64,000 nucleotides of DNA from Eubacterium sp. (lineage in GTDB: Bacteria > Bacillota > Clostridia > Lachnospirales > Lachnospiraceae). Below the pieces are notes generated by a model that was not told where the DNA came from, ran no database searches, and saw only the letters and a list, made by a program, of their open reading frames with translations. A program made the position numbers and the translations under genes. Of this stretch, positions 8,943 through 17,114 are shown in pieces. The stretch covers positions 24,758 through 88,757 of the forward strand of contig JAGBNF010000027.1 of assembly GCA_017634555.1 (NCBI GenBank), given 5' to 3'. The stretch's first letter is position 1. The number at the start of each line of letters is the position of its first letter.

Positions 8943-10940
8943 TTACTTATCATAATCCCTCAGCTTCACCTTCAGCTCAAACAGCTCGTCTCTGAGCATT
9001 GCCGCAAGCTCGAAGTTCAGCTCTGTGGCAGCCTGATTCATCTTCTTCGTGAGTCGGTCTATTTCCTTGCCCAGCTCCTTCTTGTTCATGAGATCCGGGT
9101 TCTTACCGATACGGTCACGTGATGAAGCCTTCTGCTTCTCTTCTTCTATACTTGTTGAAATGAGCTCTCTTACAGCCTTCTTTATGGTCTGTGGCGTGAT
9201 GCCGTGCTCATCGTTATATCTCTGCTGTATCTCACGGCGGCGATTGGTCTCATCCAAAGCCGCACGCATGGAATCTGTTATGGTGTCCGCATACATGATA
9301 ACGTGGCCGTCCACATTTCTTGCGGCACGTCCTATGGTCTGAACCAGCGATGTCTCGGATCTGAGGAAGCCCTCCTTATCCGCATCAAGGATCGCAACCA
9401 GCGTGATTTCCGGAATATCAAGTCCTTCACGGAGAAGGTTGATTCCTACGAGTACGTCAAATACTCCCAGTCTCAGGTCACGCACGATCTCCATACGTTC
9501 CATGGTATCTATATCCGAGTGCAGATATTTGACCTTAACATCAAGCCCTCTCAGATAATCTGTAAGCTCCTCAGCCATACGCTTTGTAAGTGTTGTGACA
9601 AGAACCTTGTTGCCCTTCGATGTTTCCTTCTGTATCTCGCTGAAGAGGTCTTCGATCTGACCTGCAACAGGACGCACATCAACCTCAGGATCAAGAAGTC
9701 CCGTAGGTCTGATAACCTGCTCGGTCCTGCCCTCCTCATGCTCCTTCTCATATTCCGCAGGTGTCGCAGATACGTAGAGGATCTTATCAACTCTCGACTC
9801 AAATTCCTCGAAATTTAGAGGTCTGTTATCCATTGCCGAAGGAAGTCTGAAACCGAAGTTGATCAGTGTTTCCTTACGCGCCTTATTGCCGCCGAACATT
9901 CCCCTGACCTGTGGAAGTGTCATATGTGACTCATCGACTATTATCAGGAAATCGTCTCCGAAGAAGTCGATCAGTGTATCCGGAGGATCTCCCGGCTTTC
10001 CGCCCGCAAGTATCCTTGTATAATTTTCAATTCCGGAACAGAAGCCTGTTTCGCGGAGCATTTCTATATCATATTCCGTACGCTCCTGAATACGCTGTGC
10101 TTCAAGGAGCTTATCATGTGCCTTAAAGTAAGCAACTCTCTCCACCATTTCAGCCTCGATCTCTTCAAGTGCCTTATTCATCTTTTCAGGTGCAAGTACG
10201 TAGTAGGATGCAGGGAAAATGCTGAAGAAACTGACGTCTCTTTTTATCTCTCCGGTCAGGGGATCGAACTCTGATAATCTATCGATCTCGTCTCCGAAGA
10301 ACTCGACTCTGACTGCTTCATCCGCCTTATTTGCCGGAATGATATCCACCACATCACCCTTTACGCGAAATGTGTTTCTTTTGAAATCCATTTCATTTCT
10401 GCTGTACTGCATATCCACGAGACGTCTTATCAGGTCGTCTCTATCCATAGTCATTCCCGGACGAAGTGCAAGCATCATGCCCTTATAATCCTCAGGATTT
10501 CCTATTCCGTAGATACATGAAACGGATGACACAACAATAACATCCTTTCTCTCGATAAGAGCGGATGTCGCACTGTGTCTCAGCTTATCTATCTCATCGT
10601 TTATGGATGAGTCCTTAGCTATATATGTATCAGTCGAAGGCACATATGCCTCCGGCTGATAGTAATCATAATATGACACAAAATATTCAACTGCATTCTC
10701 AGGGAAGAAAGCCTTCATCTCACCGTAAAGCTGAGCTGCAAGTGTCTTGTTGTGTGAAATGATGAGCGTCGGTTTTCCGAGCTTCTGTATGATATTTGCC
10801 ATGGTGAAGGTCTTACCAGAACCGGTTACACCGAGCAGTGTCTGCTTCTTCCTGCCGTTCTTAAAGCCTTCTGCCAGATATTCTATCGCCTCCGGCTGAT
10901 CACCGGTGGGCTGATAATCGCTATGTAATTTGAATTCCAT
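8943..10940 (-). CDS. uvrB: Excinuclease ABC subunit B
   Basis: DNA-loading helicase-like subunit that verifies damage and recruits UvrC. In 665 residues it shows the Walker A motif [15 protein letters not shown] near 38-52, the damage-probing beta-hairpin [19 protein letters not shown] near 90-108, the helicase motif VDESH, and a C-terminal UVR motif ([22 protein letters not shown]) for UvrC contact. It starts ten bases after the upstream glucan hydrolase stop. No canonical LexA box is visible directly upstream, so damage control may come from further up the operon. Confidence 0.98.
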   Translation of the reverse strand: MEFKLHSDYQPTGDQPEAIEYLAEGFKNGRKKQTLLGVTGSGKTFTMANIIQKLGKPTLIISHNKTLAAQLYGEMKAFFPENAVEYFVSYYDYYQPEAYVPSTDTYIAKDSSINDEIDKLRHSATSALIERKDVIVVSSVSCIYGIGNPEDYKGMMLALRPGMTMDRDDLIRRLVDMQYSRNEMDFKRNTFRVKGDVVDIIPANKADEAVRVEFFGDEIDRLSEFDPLTGEIKRDVSFFSIFPASYYVLAPEKMNKALEEIEAEMVERVAYFKAHDKLLEAQRIQERTEYDIEMLRETGFCSGIENYTRILAGGKPGDPPDTLIDFFGDDFLIIVDESHMTLPQVRGMFGGNKARKETLINFGFRLPSAMDNRPLNFEEFESRVDKILYVSATPAEYEKEHEEGRTEQVIRPTGLLDPEVDVRPVAGQIEDLFSEIQKETSKGNKVLVTTLTKRMAEELTDYLRGLDVKVKYLHSDIDTMERMEIVRDLRLGVFDVLVGINLLREGLDIPEITLVAILDADKEGFLRSETSLVQTIGRAARNVDGHVIMYADTITDSMRAALDETNRRREIQQRYNDEHGITPQTIKKAVRELISTSIEEEKQKASSRDRIGKNPDLMNKKELGKEIDRLTKKMNQAATELNFELAAMLRDELFELKVKLRDYDK

Positions 10941-10949
10941 TTTTCTTTC

Positions 10950-13043
10950 CTACACAAGCTTACAAACATATACCGCTGCCGAAAGCTTCGGTAAGGTTAC
11001 ATTTATAACGCTGTTCATTACCGTACAGGTCTGATCATCCTGGATGAATTCCTCCTCTGTTGTGAGGATGACTCTCTTCATGCTTCTATTATTGCGGACG
11101 CCGATCTGACGCACATTTATCTTAACCTCTTTATCCGCATAGTCGTTGTTGAGTATAACCACAACCGCTTCCTCGAAATTAAATCTGCCGTAAGCGATAC
11201 ATTTATATCCTGCATGAAGGAACTTCAGGCTTCCTGTGATGAGTGACTTATACTTCTTATGTATCTGTATCATTTTCTTATGGAACTTGAGCAGCTCCAT
11301 ATCCTCGTTGCCCCAAGGATAGGTTCTTCTCGAGTCAGGGTCTGTCCATCCGCATACGCCGACCTCATCTCCATAATAAATGGTTGGCGCACCCGGCCAT
11401 GTCATCTGGAATACAACCGCCTCACGGAAGATTCCCTTATTGATATTTTCGTTGGCCGCATAAGGTCCCAATGTGTTGATTCGACCTACTCTGTGGTTCG
11501 TTCTCGTGAGGAATCTCGAATGGTCATGATTCGAGAGTTCGTTCATGGAAACATAGAGTGAGTTGTAAAGCATGCAGGCCATGTAGCTCTTCATGGAGCC
11601 CTGGAATACGTCCGCATTTCCGAAGAAATCTCCGCAGAACTCGTCGCTGTGCTTTTCAACACCGGTCAGGAACCAGGTGATAGGCTCCATAAATGCACCG
11701 TAGTTCATTATGGTATCCCACTCATCGCCCTGAAGCCATGATCTCGGATTTCCGTAATGCTCGGCAAGTATTATGGCATCCGGGTTTGCGGACTTGACTG
11801 CCTTTCTGAAATCTCTCCAGAATCTGTGATTATACTCCTCCGAGTAACCCAGATCTGCAGCAACGTCAAGTCTCCAGCCATCTACGTTGTATGGCGGAGA
11901 AACCCATTTCTTACCTATCTCAAGTATATAGTCATGGAGAAGCTCGGACTCCTCATAATTCAGCTTCGGAAGTGTGTCATGTCCCCACCAGCCGTTATAG
12001 CTGTTGTTGTACGGCCATGCATACTCGTCATTGAATCTGAAGAAGCTTCTGTAAGGGCTGTCGCCTGCGATATAGGCGCCCTTCTCATACTCCTCCGGAT
12101 TCTGCTCATATATCTTTTCCTTATCCAGCCACTTGTTGAAGGAACCGCAATGATTGAAAACTCCATCCAGCACGACTCTGATGCCGCGCTTATGGGCTTC
12201 CTCAACAAGATGAATGAAAAACTGATTTGATGCTTCCAGATTCTCCGGATTTGTAACTCTGTTTATATACTTGCTTGCTCTCGTGTTATCGTTTGTATCC
12301 CACGGGAGCAGCTCGCCTTCATCGTTTACGATCTTTCCGTAATGCGGATCTATGTAATCATAGTCCTGAATATCGTACTTATGATTGGATGGTGAAACAA
12401 AGATCGGGTTGAAATATATAACATCAACGCCGAGACTCTTCAGGTAATCCAGCTTATCCAGAACACCCTGCAGGTCACCACCGTAGAAGTTGCCTACATC
12501 CATGCTGTCAGGCAGCTTGTTCCAGTCATCTATCTTTCTTACATGCTGACCGAGGTAGCTGTACTCATCGGTCTCAACATCGTTGGTCTTATCACCGTTG
12601 CAGAAACGATCCACATAGATCTGATAGAATACCGCACCCTTTGCCCAGTCCGGAGTCTTGAAGCCCGGAACGATGACAAATTCGAAATCCATGTTCGGTT
12701 CCTTGCAGCAGCCGGCTCTGTTATAGCATACGACAAGCCTTCCGCAATGTACCTCGAAGTGATAGCTGATCCTGTTGGTAGCCTTCTTTACCTCAACCGA
12801 ATAATAATCGAATATCTTGTCACATTCGGTATGACTCATCAGAGTCTTCTCATTGTCAGACACGAAAAATACTGCATCGATATTATTTCGTGCAGCACGG
12901 AACTTTATAGTCACATCATCGCCTATAGCCGGTTCCGACGGCGTAACGAACTGCGGAGTTACATCACTGAAGAGTGCCCCGAAGTCCATTATCGTTGTTG
13001 AATTATATATTTTTGTCAGTAAATTCAGAGAATTCCCTTCCAT
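10950..13043 (-). CDS. GH13 alpha-glucan hydrolase (neopullulanase/cyclomaltodextrinase-like), cytoplasmic
   Basis: A 697-residue enzyme of the GH13_20 type. A beta-sandwich N-terminal domain (about 20-125, CBM34-like) is followed by the catalytic barrel starting WAKGAVFYQIYVDRF. The four GH13 regions are visible as LDGVFNHCG, VDGWRLDVA (nucleophile Asp), IILAEHYG (acid/base Glu) and ELSNHDHSR (third Asp). There is no signal peptide, so it acts on imported maltodextrins or intracellular glucan. GGAGG lies eight bases before the ATG. Its close coupling to uvrBA (ten bases) is unusual and may only reflect shared transcription. Confidence 0.9.
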   Translation of the reverse strand: MEGNSLNLLTKIYNSTTIMDFGALFSDVTPQFVTPSEPAIGDDVTIKFRAARNNIDAVFFVSDNEKTLMSHTECDKIFDYYSVEVKKATNRISYHFEVHCGRLVVCYNRAGCCKEPNMDFEFVIVPGFKTPDWAKGAVFYQIYVDRFCNGDKTNDVETDEYSYLGQHVRKIDDWNKLPDSMDVGNFYGGDLQGVLDKLDYLKSLGVDVIYFNPIFVSPSNHKYDIQDYDYIDPHYGKIVNDEGELLPWDTNDNTRASKYINRVTNPENLEASNQFFIHLVEEAHKRGIRVVLDGVFNHCGSFNKWLDKEKIYEQNPEEYEKGAYIAGDSPYRSFFRFNDEYAWPYNNSYNGWWGHDTLPKLNYEESELLHDYILEIGKKWVSPPYNVDGWRLDVAADLGYSEEYNHRFWRDFRKAVKSANPDAIILAEHYGNPRSWLQGDEWDTIMNYGAFMEPITWFLTGVEKHSDEFCGDFFGNADVFQGSMKSYMACMLYNSLYVSMNELSNHDHSRFLTRTNHRVGRINTLGPYAANENINKGIFREAVVFQMTWPGAPTIYYGDEVGVCGWTDPDSRRTYPWGNEDMELLKFHKKMIQIHKKYKSLITGSLKFLHAGYKCIAYGRFNFEEAVVVILNNDYADKEVKINVRQIGVRNNRSMKRVILTTEEEFIQDDQTCTVMNSVINVTLPKLSAAVYVCKLV

Positions 13044-13147
13044 CTACTGTTCCTCCAAACCGATACAAAGTATCGCTGATTGTACGTTATTTGCTGATTG
13101 CGTATCACTGATTGATTGTTCGTCATTCACCAATCATTCATTGTTTA

Positions 13148-13900
13148 TCAGTCGTTCGTCACATCGCCGTTGCCGTGAATGTCGATCTTCTCGCCCAGTA
13201 ATTCTGCTTTAGGCTTAAATATACATTTTATCCAATCCTTATCTCTGGCAAGGATTTCTCTGAAGCTTCTGTATTTAGAACCAACATAAAAGTCAGCGGG
13301 CCCGCATCCGTAGGCATCTATTCCAAGTGATTTAGCTATATATACTGCTCTGTAAAGATGATATTCCTGAGAAATGATCAGCATCCTCTTACATCCGAAA
13401 ATCTCAGCCGCTCTGTACATACTGTCATATGTTGAAAAGCCTGCATGATCCATAAAAATATCAGAAGATGGAACTCCGCTATCCATCAGCCACTGCTTCA
13501 TACAGTTCACTTCATCATATCCCTTCGTTCCGTGATCTCCCGTAACGAGAATCTTGGTAGTCTCACCCAGAGTATCCTTTCTGATCTTATATATGTCGCT
13601 TGCTCTCTTAAGCCTGTCTCTCAGCATATATGACGGAGTTCCGTCATCGTTTACTCCGCAGCCCAGAACCATGATGCAATCTATGTTTTCTATCTGTCCC
13701 GGTTCAGCTCCTGTAAAGATTCTGTCTGCAACAGCAAGCTTTACATATGCATTTATTCCGAATACGGCTATGATACATACCAGAAATACCGCACCCAATA
13801 TCAGCAGTTCTTTTCGGTATTTAATTATCAGTTTTTTTAACGTTTCTCTAATATCTTTTCTTATATCTTTTTTTATATTTTTTTCAGTCTTTTCTTTCAT
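13148..13900 (-). CDS. SanA/YdcF-like DUF218 membrane-anchored protein
   Basis: A 250-residue protein with a charged N-terminus, a single transmembrane helix (about residues 33-53) and an extracytoplasmic or membrane-facing DUF218 domain. That domain is recognised by IDCIMVLGCGVNDDGTPS, TTKILVTGDHG and MLIISQEYHLYRAVYIA. Members such as SanA, ElyC and YdcF affect envelope polymers or vancomycin permeability, but the chemistry is not established. The start codon lies about 77 bases from the terminator of the next upstream gene. A 104-base spacer rich in TGATTG-like hexamers separates it from the glucan hydrolase. Confidence 0.85.
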   Translation of the reverse strand: MKEKTEKNIKKDIRKDIRETLKKLIIKYRKELLILGAVFLVCIIAVFGINAYVKLAVADRIFTGAEPGQIENIDCIMVLGCGVNDDGTPSYMLRDRLKRASDIYKIRKDTLGETTKILVTGDHGTKGYDEVNCMKQWLMDSGVPSSDIFMDHAGFSTYDSMYRAAEIFGCKRMLIISQEYHLYRAVYIAKSLGIDAYGCGPADFYVGSKYRSFREILARDKDWIKCIFKPKAELLGEKIDIHGNGDVTND

Positions 13901-13976
13901 GCAGTATATTATAAAACAATGCTAAAAATAACGCAATTATTCGCACTGCCCAACCTTTTTCGTGCAATTTAAATAA

Positions 13977-13998
13977 GGGGCCGATATTATTCGGCCCC
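13977..13998 (-). terminator. terminator of the TROVE/TerD-like gene
   Basis: On the minus strand GGGGCCGA and TCGGCCCC form an eight-base GC-rich stem with a short AT loop, 11 bases after the stop codon at 14009 and followed by TTATTT. Confidence 0.8.
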
Positions 13999-14008
13999 AG
14001 GGGTAGAA

Positions 14009-16048
14009 TTACTTGTTCATAAGCGCGATCATCTTATCAACATCATATTCCCTGATAACCTCCACACCTTCAGCACATTCTACAGTCTTATTTGTAACGA
14101 CGATCTCAGCCTCGGATATATCCGAAACCACTTCTGATGCCATCATTTCAAAGAATGTATATACGTTTATGATGTCGGTCACATGGAAATAGTCCGTAAT
14201 AAAGCTCATATCTGTTGTGCCTGCCACTGTCATAGAGCCGTTACGTGCCATGTTGAGCCAGATGAACTCATTTGTCTGAAGATCAACTCCGAAGAGATAT
14301 GCAAATGTACTGTCGCAGTTTATCATGAATGAAGACTTAACTGTCTTAGGCTCGTATATCTCACCTGAGTCAATAACATCTCTCGTCATGTAACCTGCCT
14401 TACAGAAGCACTTTTCAAAATTTATACCTGAATATACATTATCGCAGAATATGAGGTAATGCATATCCGGATACATCTTTCTGAATTCTTCAAAATTGAT
14501 ATCGAAATACTCCGAACCACCGTTGTATCCGCTGGTCTCATCGCCTGAGTAAACTATAGCATCGGAATTTTTATCAGCCATAGTTCTCCACGAAAACTCT
14601 CTTCTGGTTCCGTTATCGCCTATTCCGAAAACCGAAAGATCGATATCATTTACCTTCTCCCAGTAGGTGAATGCACGTATCTTCTTAGTCTCCGGCATCT
14701 TCAGCTTCGAACCTCTTGTGAGTACACCGAAGCCGCCCTGAGAAGTAGTTTCCTGGATTGGAAGTGCATAGTTCTTCATGTCCGGATCGATGTATACCTT
14801 ACCGAGACGGCCCTTCAGAATCTTCTGCAGATTCTCAGAAATATACTTCGACAGCATAGCCACCTGACCCTCTGAGATTACAGACTTTCTTCTCTGCTGC
14901 TCCTCCGGAGTCTCTGTATGAATCTTCAGCATATTATGCTTTGTAAATACAAAGTTTCTCGCAGCGCTGCCCTTTCTCTGTGAGTACTGGATCAGCAGCT
15001 GGATCAATACGATAACATTCTTTGTATCGATGCAGTCGCAAAGATGCTGCATATCCTCGAAGGACTCACATCTGCTTATGATGTAGTTCATATTTCTGAG
15101 GACTGCCGCTGAGCCCTTGCCTGTCTTCAGAGCTTCGATTGCAGCCTTAATATTCTTCTCTGTCATGTGTCTCTCGAACTCAGAGTACACTGACTTATTC
15201 TCACTGCCTCGCATAGCATCAACAAACTGCTGTGCCTCTTCAGACACTGCCTTGTAATGGATATGGTGAAGCAGACCGTTCCAGAGCTTCTTCTTCTCGA
15301 AACAGTTTATGATATCAACCCTGCCGTTAGCAAAGATACGGTTTATCACACCTGTAATAAACTTTCTTGTCTGATTCTTCAGGTTGAGCTTCTTTATATT
15401 ATTGTTATGATATTCTATGTAATTGATCTCATCAACGAGACGTATTACATCAGACATACTGAGCTGGTCAGCCAGTTCTAAATTCTTGGTATCAACCATA
15501 AGACGGACTATGGTATTCTTCGATGCAATCTCCATACCGTTCAGTCCGAAATCTATAACATACTCCTTTACCAGCCTATACTGTATATCACTCAGAGGTC
15601 TCGTACCTGCAAGCAGGTTTGCGACGATCTCGCCGATAAGGACTATTGCTTCCTCTTCCGTAACAACCGAGAATTCCTTGATCTCGGCATTTTCCTTAAA
15701 TGCAGCTCTTTCAAACTGCTCCTCAAACAGCGAGTGTCCTGCTTCAGAGAAATGTCCGAATCCGTAGGTCACTGCATAGTGAACCAGCTGATCGAACAGA
15801 AGCTGATCCGGAAGGAGCTGTCTTACTGATTCCGGAAACCCTCTGTAGAAAGGCTCCGGTACTCTTTCACCCAGCTGACTTGACGCAAATCTGATCATCT
15901 CCGTACGTACAAGCTTCTCGCCCTTGATTATTCTTATGTTAAAAAGGTTCGCAAGTGCAAACAGAACCTCAAGCTGATGCTCAGGCTGTTCACCCTCAGA
16001 AACCAGGTAATGCTTATCAAAAAGATGCATTTCGTAAATTGGCTTCAT
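14009..16048 (-). CDS. Ro60/TROVE-like protein with TerD-like C-terminal domain (tentative)
   Basis: A 679-residue soluble protein without a signal peptide. Residues 1-450 are almost entirely helical. The stretch GSAAVLRNMNYIISRCES (about 312-329), then two helices and KYISENLQKILKGRLGK before a beta domain, parallels the end of TROVE modules (ALLRNLGKMT, then helices, then GKRFLLAVDVS in Ro60). Residues 457-650 resemble TerD: NDIDLSVFGIGDNG, AIVYSGDETSGYNGGSEYF and MHYLIFCDNVYSGINF, acidic loops of the Ca-binding type. No vWA MIDAS motif is seen. A Y-RNA-like leader lies immediately upstream, which is why I favour an RNA-binding Ro-like role. The TerD match is moderately strong; the TROVE match is inference. 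Confidence 0.55.
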   Translation of the reverse strand: MKPIYEMHLFDKHYLVSEGEQPEHQLEVLFALANLFNIRIIKGEKLVRTEMIRFASSQLGERVPEPFYRGFPESVRQLLPDQLLFDQLVHYAVTYGFGHFSEAGHSLFEEQFERAAFKENAEIKEFSVVTEEEAIVLIGEIVANLLAGTRPLSDIQYRLVKEYVIDFGLNGMEIASKNTIVRLMVDTKNLELADQLSMSDVIRLVDEINYIEYHNNNIKKLNLKNQTRKFITGVINRIFANGRVDIINCFEKKKLWNGLLHHIHYKAVSEEAQQFVDAMRGSENKSVYSEFERHMTEKNIKAAIEALKTGKGSAAVLRNMNYIISRCESFEDMQHLCDCIDTKNVIVLIQLLIQYSQRKGSAARNFVFTKHNMLKIHTETPEEQQRRKSVISEGQVAMLSKYISENLQKILKGRLGKVYIDPDMKNYALPIQETTSQGGFGVLTRGSKLKMPETKKIRAFTYWEKVNDIDLSVFGIGDNGTRREFSWRTMADKNSDAIVYSGDETSGYNGGSEYFDINFEEFRKMYPDMHYLIFCDNVYSGINFEKCFCKAGYMTRDVIDSGEIYEPKTVKSSFMINCDSTFAYLFGVDLQTNEFIWLNMARNGSMTVAGTTDMSFITDYFHVTDIINVYTFFEMMASEVVSDISEAEIVVTNKTVECAEGVEVIREYDVDKMIALMNK

Positions 16049-16074
16049 ATTTTTTTACCTCTATATAATTTGAT

Positions 16075-16132
16075 GATATCATCGGATTAAATTTGATTAA
16101 CTGTTAAGGAGAAGTAAATCCGACTAGCTATC
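16075..16132 (-). ncRNA. short Y-RNA-like stem-loop (copy B) in the leader of the TROVE/TerD-like gene
   Basis: This repeats the outer helix of the neighbouring Y-RNA-like element: GATA, TAGT and CGGATTTACTTCTC on the 5' side, and AATTTAATCCG, ATGA and TATC on the 3' side. The tip is a small TTAA-CAG-TTAA hairpin instead of a tRNA-like domain. Paired positions next to CGGATT/AATCCG have changed together relative to copy A (A-T to T-A), which supports a folded RNA. It ends 13 bases before the AGAGG of the downstream gene, so it could also affect translation. Confidence 0.6.
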
Positions 16133-16139
16133 GTTTTCT

Positions 16140-16256
16140 CGGCGATATCAACGGATTAAAATTTGGTGCTCTACCAATTGAGCTACGACTGCCGAAGCAG
16201 TCGACGGGACTCGAACCCGCAACATCCAACCCCTAGAGAAGTAAATCCGTTTAGCT
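16140..16256 (-). ncRNA. YrlA-type Y RNA with circularly permuted tRNA-like domain (copy A)
   Basis: On the minus strand the order is: outer helix strand CGGATT (16249-16244), anticodon-like TTGG, T-arm GCGGG-TTCGAGT-CCCGT (16220-16204), acceptor-like CGACTGC-TTCG-GCAGTCG (16203-16186), TA, D-arm GCTC-AATTGGTA-GAGC (16183-16168), CCAA, and outer strand AATCCG (16157-16152). The arms of a tRNA are all there, but permuted, with the acceptor end closed by a tetraloop and the anticodon side opening into a long helix. Bacterial YrlA RNAs have this plan. A bulged GC next to an A.G mismatch is shared with copy B. It cannot be a normal tRNA because there is no free acceptor end and no anticodon loop. 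Confidence 0.8.
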
Positions 16257-16260
16257 GCCG

Positions 16261-16266
16261 ATTATA
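16261..16266 (-). promoter_or_regulatory. -10 box of the Y-RNA/TROVE-TerD transcript
   Basis: A perfect TATAAT ends at 16261 on the minus strand, placing the expected transcription start at about 16252-16255, at the 5' edge of the Y-RNA outer helix. The -35 region (AATATA at a 17-base spacing) is weak. Confidence 0.55.
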
Positions 16267-16305
16267 TACGATGTAATTATTTGTATATTTTTGTTTTTTG
16301 CTGAC

Positions 16306-16560
16306 TTAGGCAGTCAGGCCGGCCGCATTCGTCTGACCGACTACGATTATATCATCCATAGTCACCCCAAATGCAGCAGCGAGAACTACCAGATTGTCGA
16401 TGGTCGGAAGTGCCGCTCCGCGCTGCCACTTGTAAATAGCCTGCGGTGTGGTAAATCCGAAAATGTCTTGCAGATCTGCAACTGTGAGACCCGCTCTCTT
16501 GCGTAGAATAATGATATTTCTACCAGTACCTACAGTGTCAATCATCGGTATCATTTCCAT
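16306..16560 (-). CDS. small XRE/HTH regulator (module 1)
   Basis: An 84-residue helix-turn-helix protein. The core reads LTVADLQDIFGFTTPQAIYKW, then PTIDNLVVLAAAFGVTMDDIIVV, typical of a compact Cro/C1-type family widespread in Lachnospiraceae. The gene has AGGAGG five bases before ATG. It is a close paralogue of the 76-residue protein at 27117-27347, and both lie downstream of a small peptide ORF and a terminator. The shared operator TATACC-GGTATA upstream of both modules is its probable target. Confidence 0.85.
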   Translation of the reverse strand: MEMIPMIDTVGTGRNIIILRKRAGLTVADLQDIFGFTTPQAIYKWQRGAALPTIDNLVVLAAAFGVTMDDIIVVGQTNAAGLTA

Positions 16561-16681
16561 CTTGTCCTCCTGTTCTGACTTCTTGGAGGAGTCTTAATCT
16601 GAGTAGCACCATTTGCTTATCATATTCAGATCAGACTGCTCTTTCGTGAGTAAGACGCAGCCTGTCCGGTGGTGTCTCACA

Positions 16682-16756
16682 CTACTCTGAAGCCATAAAT
16701 TTGTAAGTATAACGTGTATTTTTAACCTGCTCTTTGATCTTTAATCTAATAATCAT
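16682..16756 (-). CDS. possible small ORF, 24 aa (MIIRLKIKEQ...)
   Basis: It encodes MIIRLKIKEQVKNTRYTYKF plus four residues, with AGAGG eight bases upstream, and lies between the module 1 terminator and the XRE gene. The N-terminal IRLK also occurs in the 47-residue ORF at 16862-17005. It is too short to judge by composition and could be a leader peptide. Confidence 0.3.
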   Translation of the reverse strand: MIIRLKIKEQVKNTRYTYKFMASE

Positions 16757-16774
16757 TCCATAAACCTCTAATAA

Positions 16775-16808
16775 CAAAAAAACCGCTTACCTCACATAAA
16801 GATAAGCG
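16775..16808 (-). terminator. terminator between the small peptide ORF and the XRE gene (module 1)
   Basis: On the minus strand CGCTTATC pairs with a GGTAAGCG-type strand around a loop and is followed by GTTTTTTTG. A hairpin with the same CCGCTTA core occupies the same place in module 2 (27430-27456). Confidence 0.75.
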
Positions 16809-16861
16809 ATTAATAATCAAATGTATTTTGTACAGTAACTCCAATATTTACAGTCTACTGT

Positions 16862-17005
16862 TTACCAGCATTGCTGCCGGCCAATACACCTAAATTTGCT
16901 TATCTTATATGTGCACGTAAAATTCACGCACTTCCCCGCTGATCTGAGGAGCGCCGCTTTAATGTCATTATTCAGATTATTCTTTAATCTAATATACGTG
17001 AACAT
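16862..17005 (-). CDS. small Cys-containing peptide ORF (47 aa), module 1
   Basis: It starts MFTYIRLKNNLNND and has four cysteines in the second half (spacing roughly C-x4-C-x8-C-x5-C, ending QQCW). AAAGGA lies seven bases before ATG, and a hairpin GGGGTA-ACCA-TACCCC directly precedes that site. A promoter (ATGACA, 17 bases, TATTAT) with an inverted-repeat operator lies upstream, and a terminator about 55 bases downstream. The arrangement is strong evidence for a discrete transcript; that it is translated is likely but unproven. It is too short for family assignment. Confidence 0.5.
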   Translation of the reverse strand: MFTYIRLKNNLNNDIKAALLRSAGKCVNFTCTYKISKFRCIGRQQCW

Positions 17006-17020
17006 AATTTTATCCTTTCC

Positions 17021-17043
17021 GGGGTATGGTTACCCCTTTTTTT
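17021..17043 (+). terminator. plus-strand terminator-like hairpin opposite the peptide leader
   Basis: GGGGTA, TGGT and TACCCC followed by seven T form an intrinsic-terminator shape on the plus strand. No plus-strand gene precedes it within this gap. On the minus strand the same hairpin lies just before the peptide ribosome binding site, so it may act as a leader structure instead. Confidence 0.5.
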
Positions 17044-17056
17044 AACAACCTTGTTG

Positions 17057-17102
17057 ATAATAACATATATGATAGGATTTGTCATTATACCTGTGGTATA
17101 AT
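17057..17102 (-). promoter_or_regulatory. promoter and inverted-repeat operator, module 1
   Basis: On the minus strand the -35 ATGACA (17080-17085) and -10 TATTAT (17057-17062) are 17 bases apart. The perfect inverted repeat ATTATACC-ACA-GGTATAAT (17084-17102) overlaps the -35 box. Module 2 has TATACCC-T-GGGTATA in the same relation to its -35 box, and the sequence after it (ACAAATC) is also conserved. Confidence 0.7.
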
Positions 17103-17114
17103 TTTCGAATTTGT

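Noticed and set aside
13044-13147. A regulatory repeat array of TGATTG-like hexamers
   Set aside because: The units are irregular in spacing and sequence, so I treat it as low-complexity spacer.
16140-16256. An ordinary tRNA gene, or a tRNA fragment left by an integration event
   Set aside because: The T-arm precedes the D-arm, the acceptor stem is closed by TTCG without a free 3' end, and no anticodon loop exists. The arms are complete and pair perfectly, so it is not random debris.
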